DNA from: Asaia bogorensis_B
GTDB taxonomy: Bacteria > Pseudomonadota > Alphaproteobacteria > Acetobacterales > Acetobacteraceae
Reading direction: 5' to 3' (one strand)
Assembly: GCF_900465315.1 (NCBI RefSeq)
Contig: NZ_UBIX01000012.1
Length of the DNA: 64,000 bases
Part shown: in pieces, positions 45,172 through 52,397 of the stretch
Numbering within the stretch: position 1 is the first letter of the stretch
Layout of the letters: each line of letters begins with the position of its first letter
Notes under the pieces: generated by a model
What the model was told of the DNA's origin: nothing
The model's database searches: none
Seen by the model: the letters and a program-made list of their open reading frames with translations, nothing else
Made by a program: the position numbers and the translations under genes

Positions 45172-45915
45172 TCAGATCGCTTTGAGACCGCCCGTAACCG
45201 CCTGATAGGTCGTTATGGCCAGCGTGGTAGGCTCGAAGGGCTTGGTGATAATGAAAGATGGCTCTTCCTGCTCGCCGGTAAGCAAGCGTTCCGGATAGGC
45301 CGTCACGAAAATCACCGGTGCTTGATGGTCCTTCATAATGCGACCAACAGCGTGCATGCCGTCGCCGCCGCCACCGAGATTGATGTCGGCCAGGATAAGT
45401 CCGGGGCGTGTTTCCTTGGCCAGGCGCACGGCATCGGCCTCGGTGTAGGCAACACCCGCAATGCGATGACCGCATTGCTGTACGACGTCCTGGATGTCCA
45501 TCGCGATGATGGGCTCGTCCTCTATGATCAGCACGCTTGTCTCGGCAACTGAACGCAGACCCTCATTCGCCTTGGCAATGTCTCCGAGGATATCGGCTTC
45601 GGTTCGCCCAAGGATCATGGCAACGGCGCTGAGTGGAACTTCCTCAAGCGAGGTGAGAAGCAGGACGAAGCGCTGCGTCAGCGTGAGGGATGACGGAGGA
45701 TGCGCACTGTCGTTGGCAGCCTGAAAACAGTCGATGATCGACTTGTAAAGACGGAAGCGAACACTGATCTCATGCTCACCCTTGCGCGTAGCCATGTCGC
45801 GTATGGCAAGGGCCACAAGCTGATCACCCTGCTTCTGTGTGCCTTCAAGAGCTCTTGCAAAACGTCGCGCAAAGGGCAAGGCTTGCATGAGGTCTTGGCG
45901 CTCTGCATCGACCAT
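45172..45915 (-). CDS. phyR: PhyR general stress response regulator
   Basis: A 247-residue PhyR. The N-terminal sigma-like half (LPFARRFARALEGTQKQGDQLVA through LSAVAMILGRTEADI) imitates an ECF sigma factor, and the C-terminal receiver (TSVLIIEDEPIIAMDIQDVVQQCGH ... GLILADINLGGGGDG) has the phosphorylated Asp at about residue 177. On phosphorylation PhyR binds NepR and frees the EcfG sigma factor. It is encoded divergently from the first sigma factor gene. Several N-terminal Met residues are possible starts (45915 or 45888), so the exact N-terminus is not fixed. Confidence 0.93.
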   Translation of the reverse strand: MVDAERQDLMQALPFARRFARALEGTQKQGDQLVALAIRDMATRKGEHEISVRFRLYKSIIDCFQAANDSAHPPSSLTLTQRFVLLLTSLEEVPLSAVAMILGRTEADILGDIAKANEGLRSVAETSVLIIEDEPIIAMDIQDVVQQCGHRIAGVAYTEADAVRLAKETRPGLILADINLGGGGDGMHAVGRIMKDHQAPVIFVTAYPERLLTGEQEEPSFIITKPFEPTTLAITTYQAVTGGLKAI

Positions 45916-46033
45916 AGAGAAACGAAGCTCCAGAAATTTTCCGCCAACACAACGCGGTTCGTCGCGTTACGATGGCACTTTTTCGGCGCTGAGCAAAGAG
46001 GAATGCAGTCATGCGCTACCGGGAGATCACAGG

Positions 46034-46573
46034 CTGAGCACCGACAAGGCAGACAATCCGCAAGCGGCGGGCGCGAAGGCTGATCCCGTCCGTCGGGGAA
46101 TTGCCGCGCATCTCGTCGATCTGCGCGGTTTTGCACGCTACCTCACCAGAGACGCCTCCGCAGCCGATGACCTCGTGCAAGACACGGTTTTGCGTGCGCT
46201 GGCCGCGCGTGACAGTTTCATTGCGGGGACCAATCTCAAGGCTTGGCTATTCACTATCCTGAGGAATGTTTTCTTCGAGCAGCGTCGTCGTAAGGTGAAG
46301 GAAACGGAGATTCTTGGCGAGATATCACGAGGTAGTGAGGGAGGGTTCGATGAGCGCGATCGGTACAAGGATGGCGTCATGGATCTTTCGCAGCTCTTAT
46401 GGCGCCTGCCTGAACTTCTGCGTGAGGCGCTGATTCTCGTTGGTGCTCAGGAAATGAGTTACGAGGAGGCTGCTGCAATCTGCGATTGTCCGGTCGGCAC
46501 AATGAAGGCGCGTGTGTCGAGAGCACGGGCCCAGCTTGCCGAGATCGCCTCGCCATCTGAAGATCCCGCCTAG
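46034..46573 (+). CDS. ecfG: ECF sigma factor, EcfG-like, with probable CTG start
   Basis: A sigma-70 family ECF factor of about 179 residues. Region 2 reads DLRGFARYLTRDASAADDLVQDTVLRALAARDSFIAGTNLKAWLFTILRNVFFEQRRR and region 4 LPELLREALILVGAQEMSYEEAAAICDCPVGTMKARVSRARAQL, which is the EcfG (ECF15) pattern. The conserved part has no ATG, GTG or TTG in a suitable place upstream; the next in-frame ATG at 45887 would add about 50 odd residues antisense to phyR. The CTG at 46034 has GGGAG eight bases before it, and the stop of a tiny upstream ORF overlaps it as CTGA. A frameshift near 46003 is the alternative. It is divergent from phyR. Confidence 0.75.
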   Translation: MSTDKADNPQAAGAKADPVRRGIAAHLVDLRGFARYLTRDASAADDLVQDTVLRALAARDSFIAGTNLKAWLFTILRNVFFEQRRRKVKETEILGEISRGSEGGFDERDRYKDGVMDLSQLLWRLPELLREALILVGAQEMSYEEAAAICDCPVGTMKARVSRARAQLAEIASPSEDPA

Positions 46574-46743
46574 ATTGATCTTGGCGTGCGGCGAGCGTTC
46601 CGGAGGGCCGCCACAGACTACGCTTGCGACAAGGCATTTCAGACTTCTGACAAAAATTTTCAGTTTTTTGTCATTGCATGCAACCTCTTCTTTCTTCCGT
46701 TCATTGATCCGTTGAAAAGCACCGAGCGAAGAAGGATTTTCGC

Positions 46744-47322
46744 ATGACCAGCTTCCATGACCAGGTTATCCAGATTCTCCCCAAACTGCGCGTTCAGGCC
46801 CTGTCCCTGACACGCAACCGTTCCGCCGCCGAGGATCTGGTTCAGGACGCGGTATGCAATGCCCTGGCTGCTCAGGACAGCTTCATCCCCGGCACGAATT
46901 TCTCAGCCTGGATGCACCGTATCCTGCGCAACCGCTTCATTTCGGATCTGCGCAAGCGTCGCGAGACGACAGATATCGAGGATGTGCCCGCATCGTCTTT
47001 TGCTAGCAACGCGACGCACGAGGACAGTCTGGCACTGAAAGACCTGTCAATGGCGCTGTCTCGGCTCCCTGCTGATCAGCGAGAGGCGCTCGTGATGGTG
47101 GTCGTGCAGGGCATGAGCTACGAGGCCCTCGCGGAAGCAACGGGCTGCGCTGTTGGTACGGCCAAGAGCCGCGTGTTCCGCGCACGCCGCCAGCTCGAGG
47201 CTTGGATGACTGGCGATCTGCCGGCCAACGATAAGCTTCGCGTCAAGGTCGCAGCGCTCCGCGCAACACTTGATGATCGTCGGCGCAAGGGTCTCAAGTC
47301 TGACGATTTGTTCACATTTTGA
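46744..47322 (+). CDS. ecfG: ECF sigma factor, EcfG-like, second copy
   Basis: A 192-residue ECF sigma factor. Region 2: VQALSLTRNRSAAEDLVQDAVCNALAAQDSFIPGTNFSAWMHRILRNRFISDLRKRRET; region 4: LPADQREALVMVVVQGMSYEALAEATGCAVGTAKSRVFRARRQLEAWM. The EcfG-type features are the same as in the first copy but the linker and the basic C-terminal tail (DDRRRKGLKSDDLF) differ. It starts with a clear ATG behind AAGGA and is followed by a strong terminator. Which copy is the one held by NepR, or whether both are, cannot be told from sequence. Confidence 0.88.
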   Translation: MTSFHDQVIQILPKLRVQALSLTRNRSAAEDLVQDAVCNALAAQDSFIPGTNFSAWMHRILRNRFISDLRKRRETTDIEDVPASSFASNATHEDSLALKDLSMALSRLPADQREALVMVVVQGMSYEALAEATGCAVGTAKSRVFRARRQLEAWMTGDLPANDKLRVKVAALRATLDDRRRKGLKSDDLFTF

Positions 47323-47376
47323 TTACTGATCTTGATGATGTCCTAGCCTGACGCTGCGACATATTTGCTGGGTTCA

Positions 47377-47406
47377 AAAGGGGAGTGAGGTATCTCACTC
47401 CCCTTT
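47377..47406 (+). terminator. Strong terminator after the second sigma factor gene
   Basis: A 13-base perfect stem AAAGGGGAGTGAG / CTCACTCCCCTTT with a four-base loop, 55 bases past the stop and followed at a distance by TCTTTTCTTTT. It separates the sigma gene from nepR, so nepR is transcribed independently. Confidence 0.85.
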
Positions 47407-47460
47407 GGCGCGATTGGGTCTTTTCTTTTATTCAAAATGAGATGATTAAATTTCGTTAGT

Positions 47461-47486
47461 GCAACTCGTCCTGCGGCGCATTGTTA
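47461..47486 (+). promoter_or_regulatory. Possible EcfG-dependent promoter of nepR
   Basis: GCAAC, 16 to 17 bases, then TGTT lies about 40 bases before nepR. The EcfG consensus is GGAAC-N16-17-CGTT, so one base differs in each element. Auto-control of nepR by the sigma factor would fit the usual circuit. Confidence 0.3.
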
Positions 47487-47524
47487 AGATCGCATGGGTT
47501 GATTCTTTTCGTTGAGGTGAGGAC

Positions 47525-47713
47525 ATGACTGGGGGAAAGGACGGCATGCCGGAGAAGCCCCGCCAGGCAGGCTCAGCAAACGACACCGAAAATCCTTTCG
47601 ACCTCTGGTTGAAACGTGGACTGCACCAGCTTTTTGATGACGTGGCCAACGAACCGATTCCTGAGGAGCTGCTGCGTCTGATTGAGGAAGATCGTGACGA
47701 GCGGGAGCCCTGA
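47525..47713 (+). CDS. nepR: NepR anti-sigma factor
   Basis: A 62-residue protein matching NepR: DTENPFDLWLKRGLHQLFDDVANEPIPEELLRLIEED holds the two helices that wrap the sigma factor, separated by the conserved NEPIPEEL turn. The ATG has GAGGTGAGGAC in front. It lies between the sigma factors and a histidine kinase, completing the partner-switching set. NepR binds EcfG until phosphorylated PhyR draws it away. Confidence 0.92.
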   Translation: MTGGKDGMPEKPRQAGSANDTENPFDLWLKRGLHQLFDDVANEPIPEELLRLIEEDRDEREP

Positions 47714-47764
47714 TCTCATGGCAGGGCTTCAACGGTCCGTAATCAACTTATCAAGGCCTGCGGA

Positions 47765-49555
47765 TTGAAGGTCCTTTCAGTACTTACTGCGGGCGGCCTC
47801 AGATCGAGGACAAGCCTGCTGGACACTGTAGGTTCACGGGTGATGGCCCTCATCATCTGCACCTCGGTACCCTTGGCGAGTGTGGCAGGGGTTCTTGCAT
47901 GGCACGCTTATCTCACGACGTCTGATAACAGTTTTGAGCGCACCCGATCGGACGCGTTGAGCGCTCGGCACGAAATCGCTTCCGATCTGGGTCGTGCGCA
48001 AGGAGCACTGGAAACACTCGCGCAGATAACCTTGCACGAGGAGATCGCACCCAGAGCCTTCCAGTTGGTGCAGTCGATAAGTCAGCAGCATTACTGCCTG
48101 CTTGAGTTGATTGACCGGGACGGCAAAGCGGTCGCAAGCAGTCGCGGTAGCGAGAAAGACGGAAACCCCTGCCAGGCAAATCTGCGTGCTCTCGCTGAGG
48201 CTGAGCATCAGGCGGCTTTGGTGGAGGGTACCGGTTCCGACGATCATCCCGATGCACAAATCATCGTGGCGGGAACCTCTCTGCTCGTACGGTCAGCCAT
48301 CACCCTAAACTATGTCAATCGCGCGGGCGCACTCGTGCCTGGACAGCTTCTCGCCTTTCGGCCACTGGTGAACCAGGAACTTGTGGCTAACGACCAGTAC
48401 ATGCACAAGTCTCGCGACGCAGACGCGGGTGCGACCGATCTCTGGTTATTCACCGGGAGTACGTTGCCAATTGCCCTGACGGCGAAGCAGCACGTGGGAG
48501 AGCCGTGGACGAAGGAGGTGAAAGACCGCCTGCTCGCCGATTTGAAGGTTGGCAGGAAGGCTGACCACTTTGAATCCGATGACGTCTACTACACGTTGAT
48601 CCCAGGATACGGACCAACGAGTATCGTGGCGATATCGGTTCGTAGCGCAGATGAAACACGTGCGCTCCAGCTCTTTCTGGCGCGTGTGATGCTTATCGTC
48701 CTTATTCTGGTTGTCGAACTTTTGCTGGTGGCGCTCGCCGCGCAGCGTTATCTTGTAGAGCCCCTTGAAAAACTGGCATCAAGTGTCTCGGAGTGGCGTC
48801 GTCATGGCCTTTTCCAGCCAGACCTCCCGAAGTCCCTTCCGCTTGAGATACGCCAGATGGAACGCGCTTTTAGCCGTGCAACAAAGCGGCTGGACCGGCA
48901 CGAGGCCCGATTGCAGCGAGCGACGAAGCAACAAGATCTGCTCATTCGTGAGATCCACCACAGAGTCAAAAACAACCTGCAGATCGTAGCGTCTTTGCTC
49001 AATCTTCAGGCAAACCGCATCAAGCTTCCAGAGGCAAAAGAGGAATTCCATCTCGTGCGAGATCGGGTGCGATCTCTGGCGACGCTCCATCGCTATCTCT
49101 ATCCTGAAGGTGGGCTGAGTACTCTCGACATTCGTGCATTTCTCGAGGAACTGGCGAGCCAGATCTTCACTGCCAATAATCACGCCAACAAGGGGCGCAT
49201 CAGCCTCTCGCTCGATGTGCATAACCTGCCAATCACGCCTGACCAGGCAGTGCCGCTCTCTCTTATTGTTACTGAAATTGTGACCAATGCATTGCGATAC
49301 GCCTTTCCGGAGGGAAGGACGGGCGCCGTGCGCATCCAGCTCAACCGCGTTGAAGACACCGCGCTACTTTTGATCGAAGACAACGGCGTGGGACTTGCTT
49401 TCCCCTCTGAGGGCGAAAAGCGTGAAGGCATTGGTCTGCAGCTTGTACGAGGTTTTGCCCGACAGCTTGGCGCGACACTCGATATCATTTCCGAGCAAGG
49501 AACGGTGTACCGGCTCGTATTCCCAATACATCTCCCGCGCCGTAACCTTGCCTGA
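47765..49555 (+). CDS. Membrane histidine kinase, HisKA_2/HWE type, of the stress locus
   Basis: A sensor kinase of up to 596 residues. A first membrane helix (VMALIICTSVPLASVAGVLAW) is followed by a periplasmic domain of about 250 residues and a second helix (VMLIVLILVVELLLVALAA). The cytoplasmic part has a short HAMP-like linker, then EIHHRVKNNLQIVASLLNLQ with the phosphoacceptor His near residue 398, and the ATPase domain (VTEIVTNALRYAFP, LLIEDNGVGL). The HisKA_2 type is usual for PhyR kinases. The first start is a TTG at 47765 with AAGG eight bases upstream; ATG at 47843 is an alternative that leaves the helix intact. It is presumably the PhyK of this system. The sensed signal is unknown. 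Confidence 0.87.
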   Translation: MKVLSVLTAGGLRSRTSLLDTVGSRVMALIICTSVPLASVAGVLAWHAYLTTSDNSFERTRSDALSARHEIASDLGRAQGALETLAQITLHEEIAPRAFQLVQSISQQHYCLLELIDRDGKAVASSRGSEKDGNPCQANLRALAEAEHQAALVEGTGSDDHPDAQIIVAGTSLLVRSAITLNYVNRAGALVPGQLLAFRPLVNQELVANDQYMHKSRDADAGATDLWLFTGSTLPIALTAKQHVGEPWTKEVKDRLLADLKVGRKADHFESDDVYYTLIPGYGPTSIVAISVRSADETRALQLFLARVMLIVLILVVELLLVALAAQRYLVEPLEKLASSVSEWRRHGLFQPDLPKSLPLEIRQMERAFSRATKRLDRHEARLQRATKQQDLLIREIHHRVKNNLQIVASLLNLQANRIKLPEAKEEFHLVRDRVRSLATLHRYLYPEGGLSTLDIRAFLEELASQIFTANNHANKGRISLSLDVHNLPITPDQAVPLSLIVTEIVTNALRYAFPEGRTGAVRIQLNRVEDTALLLIEDNGVGLAFPSEGEKREGIGLQLVRGFARQLGATLDIISEQGTVYRLVFPIHLPRRNLA

Positions 49556-50057
49556 AGCACAACAAATGCGTCTCTGCAGATTACCACTCCATCGCATATT
49601 GTCAGCCCGATAAGGCCCGATAAGGGTTGAGAGGCTGCGGTATTTGCGGTCAAGCGTCGTCACAAGCGCTGGGGCGCTTAAAGATCCAGACCTGCAACGT
49701 GCTGATGGCGCGAGCTGTGTAACAGACACGAGGCGTCGTCGACTCCGAAAATCCTTGTCTCGTGCAGACGCAGTTAGTCTGTTGAATGGTAGCAATTTCG
49801 CAATACCAGTCGGTGTACCATTGGCCAGTGCCCCTGCGGTACCCACGAGCGAAAACGAATCTCTGACGGCTCTGGTGGTGCATAATTAACGGTATTTCCC
49901 GATCAAGATTCCGAATAACGACCTTAATTTTAAGATTACCTGTCAACTCGCTCAAAATCGACCGCGTTCAACTCGACTATTGACGTATTGCGTCCGAAAA
50001 TAGCAAGGTGTTGTTGTGCTTCGTTATAACAATGTTGAAAATGTCGAGAGATCGTTA
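49556..50057. other. Gene-free interval before the cellulose operon
   Basis: These 502 bases hold no ORF with recognisable content. The left part carries two copies of CCCGATAAGG close together; the right part is AT-rich and should contain the promoter of the cellulose operon, but no confident -35/-10 pair was found. Confidence 0.45.
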
Positions 50058-51107
50058 ATGTTTCGTTCCATGGTCAGGCGTCAGTTTTGCCGTGACTCCC
50101 TCGTCCTATCTGCTGGTTTCTCGGCGACGGGAAGAGCTTTCGCGCAGACACAGGGGCTGGGGGATCCCGACTGGGAACTATACAAGAAGCGTTTTCTGCG
50201 TCCTGAGGGTCGTATCGTTGATACGGGTAATCACGATGTTTCCCACTCAGAAGGGCAGGGCTACGGCCTGCTATTTGCCTCGACGTTCAACGATCAGATT
50301 GCTTTTGATAAAATCTGGAACTGGACAAGGGAAAACCTGAAGCACAAAGACGGCAATCTACATAGTTGGCGTTGGACCCCGACCGCTCCGCATGTGACTG
50401 ACACGAACAACGCCACTGATGGCGACCTCATGATTGTGTGGGCGCTGCGACGTGCAGCGATTTTGTGGCGGTCCGAAACCTATCTCGACCAAGCAAAAGC
50501 GATCGTGCACGATCTCGCACAGAAATGCGTACGCAAGGTGGGGAGCAGAGTTGTCCTGATGCCCGGCATGAAGGGGTTTGACCGTCCCAAATCCACGATC
50601 GTCAATCTATCTTACTACCTCATGCCTGCACTTGATCGTGCCGCACTTCTCGATCCCGATGGTCCTTGGAAAACCGTGATCGAACACGGTCAGCAATTGC
50701 TTCAGGCCAGTCGCTTTGGACTGTGGGGGCTTCCACCTGACTGGCTTGCCATCGACCGGAAGTCAGAGCGTCTTGTTCCTGCTTCGAACTATCCTCCACG
50801 CTTTTCCTATGATGCGATACGCATCCCGCTCTATATGAAGTGGGGCAAGCGCATGCCTGCTTCCCTGACCCAATCGCTCTACGCCGTAAGCCAGAATTAT
50901 TCCATGACTGCGTTGCCAGCCTGGATAGACCTGATGACCGGAGAGCGTTCGCCCTACAATGCCCCCCCGGGGTTCAGGGCGGTTTATCTTGTCGCCCTCA
51001 ATGGGGCGGACGCTTTGCCTGACCTCCCTGAACTGAAGGAGAGTGATGACTACTACTCGTCATCACTCACACTGCTTTCAAGAATCGCATCTATGGAGCT
51101 GGTTTGA
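50058..51107 (+). CDS. bcsZ: Periplasmic endoglucanase BcsZ/CMCax (GH8)
   Basis: A 349-residue glycoside hydrolase family 8 enzyme. The start is at 50058 in front of a signal peptide with two adjacent Arg (VRRQFCRDSLVLSAGF). The catalytic acid Glu65 lies in SHSEGQGYGLL and the Asp pair in NNATDGDLMIVWAL (Asp121, Asp123). The later block NLSYYLMPAL and the PPRFSYDAIRIPLYMKWG segment are GH8 substrate-groove elements. It trims or edits the glucan chain and is the first gene of the operon, as cmcAx is in Komagataeibacter. Its stop overlaps the next start (TGATG). Confidence 0.93.
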   Translation: MFRSMVRRQFCRDSLVLSAGFSATGRAFAQTQGLGDPDWELYKKRFLRPEGRIVDTGNHDVSHSEGQGYGLLFASTFNDQIAFDKIWNWTRENLKHKDGNLHSWRWTPTAPHVTDTNNATDGDLMIVWALRRAAILWRSETYLDQAKAIVHDLAQKCVRKVGSRVVLMPGMKGFDRPKSTIVNLSYYLMPALDRAALLDPDGPWKTVIEHGQQLLQASRFGLWGLPPDWLAIDRKSERLVPASNYPPRFSYDAIRIPLYMKWGKRMPASLTQSLYAVSQNYSMTALPAWIDLMTGERSPYNAPPGFRAVYLVALNGADALPDLPELKESDDYYSSSLTLLSRIASMELV

Positions 51108-51574
51108 TGCCTGATACTTTCAAGATACTCCAGGAATCATTTTCTGATCCGGTGACGATTAATGGAGACGAAGAATTCCACGACTTCAATGCATTGTCGC
51201 GTATCGCTGCGGCAGAGCCTGCCCCCGAAGCTGTGGCGCCCAGATCCTCTACCCCTGAACAGTCTGCTCCTACGTACAGAAAGGGGGAAGAGGTACCTGT
51301 TCCGTCATTTTCCTCACCTGCTCAATCGGCCACGCCATCGGATGAGGTAGTCAAGACCGCTCGTGACCATGCGAGATCAACGGCAAATTCAGCAACCTCG
51401 ATAGCACCTGGAGACGTTCGTTCTGTGGCCCCACAACCATCCAGAGGCGAGAAGGGGGTGGCTGATGCTGGATGGCGCGAACTTCCGCTGTCCGATCTGT
51501 TTGGTCGTCTTCGATCCCGCGCATCAGTGGGGAGTGAAACAGCAAAGCGGCTACACGGAATGTTTCGGCGCTGA
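51107..51574 (+). CDS. bcsP: Cellulose-complementing / BcsP-like protein
   Basis: A 155-residue, Pro/Ser/Ala-rich protein with no membrane segment. The middle third looks unstructured (AVAPRSSTPEQSAPTYRKGEEVPVPSF). Two short conserved-looking ends remain: an N-terminal FKILQESFSDPVTINGDEEFHDFNALSR and a C-terminal WRELPLSDLFGRLRS, a pattern seen at the C-terminus of BcsP-type proteins and, in a looser way, of the cellulose-complementing protein CcpAx found at this place in Komagataeibacter. Position between bcsZ and bcsQ fits both names. It is coupled to bcsZ by overlap. It may help place or organise synthase complexes in the cytoplasm; that is inference. Confidence 0.6.
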   Translation: MPDTFKILQESFSDPVTINGDEEFHDFNALSRIAAAEPAPEAVAPRSSTPEQSAPTYRKGEEVPVPSFSSPAQSATPSDEVVKTARDHARSTANSATSIAPGDVRSVAPQPSRGEKGVADAGWRELPLSDLFGRLRSRASVGSETAKRLHGMFRR

Positions 51575-51613
51575 TACGGTTTTCCTGCGGGTTTTAGGAA
51601 GTAATAAAGAAGT

Positions 51614-52384
51614 ATGACCCTCATCTGTGTAGCCTCTCCAAAGGGTGGTGTTGGAAAAACCATGGTAACTGCGCATCTGGCTGACGAAATTCGTCGTGCC
51701 GGGATGTCGCAAGTTGTGGCGATAGATCTCGACCCTCAGAATGCCCTCAGGTTGCATTTCGGAGTTCCCATGTCCCATCGTTTCGGCCTGTCGAGTTGCA
51801 TTGCGACGGGGCGTAGTTGGGGGGAGGCGAGATTACTGACGTCGAATGATATCCAGCTATACCCTTTCGGTTCACAGCCCCTCCAGGCACAGGCAAACTT
51901 CGAGCATGCAATAAGGCTGCGGCCTGATCTTATCGCTGCCGAAATCGAGCAACTGAGCGAGAGGGAGGATACAGTCGTTATCGTCGATACGTCTCCAGGT
52001 TATTCTACGGCATTTGCATCGATACTGCCACTCGCGGACATGGTTGTATCTGTGATGACTGCGGAGGCATCCTGCATCTCCCTACTACCGGATATCCACT
52101 CTGCGAGTTGCTACGGAATTCCTCCCGCCGATAACGCGCATTTCGTTCACAGGGTTGTCGTTAACCGCTTCGATCCGCTCAATCGCGTCGGCTCCATGGC
52201 CATGCCGCAGATTGTTCGTCGTCTTGGTCCAATGCATCTCGGAACGATTTGCCGCGACGAACATGTGGGCGAGGCGTTTGCGAGCCAGCGACTTATACAG
52301 CACTACGCCCCGTACTCCCGTGCGGCTGCAGATCTCGAGTTGATCGGCACGAGACTGCTCCAGACAATCAACAGCCTGCATTGA
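51614..52384 (+). CDS. bcsQ: Cellulose synthesis ParA-like ATPase BcsQ
   Basis: A 256-residue MinD/ParA-family ATPase. The deviant Walker A is VASPKGGVGKTMVTAHLADE, the switch I/II regions contain AIDLDPQNALRLHFG and VIVDTSPGYSTAFASILPLADMVVSV. It belongs to the BcsQ/YhjQ group, which marks the cell pole and controls where cellulose synthase is placed. It sits between the BcsP-like and BcsAB genes, 13 bases before bcsAB. Its presence in a BcsAB-fusion operon of an acetic acid bacterium differs from the best-known Komagataeibacter operon, which lacks it. Confidence 0.9.
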   Translation: MTLICVASPKGGVGKTMVTAHLADEIRRAGMSQVVAIDLDPQNALRLHFGVPMSHRFGLSSCIATGRSWGEARLLTSNDIQLYPFGSQPLQAQANFEHAIRLRPDLIAAEIEQLSEREDTVVIVDTSPGYSTAFASILPLADMVVSVMTAEASCISLLPDIHSASCYGIPPADNAHFVHRVVVNRFDPLNRVGSMAMPQIVRRLGPMHLGTICRDEHVGEAFASQRLIQHYAPYSRAAADLELIGTRLLQTINSLH

Positions 52385-52397
52385 GGCAAAAGCGCAG

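Noticed and set aside
49644..49955. Overlapping short ORFs on both strands before the cellulose operon
   Set aside because: None has a ribosome site, family resemblance or neighbour support, so the stretch is treated as non-coding.
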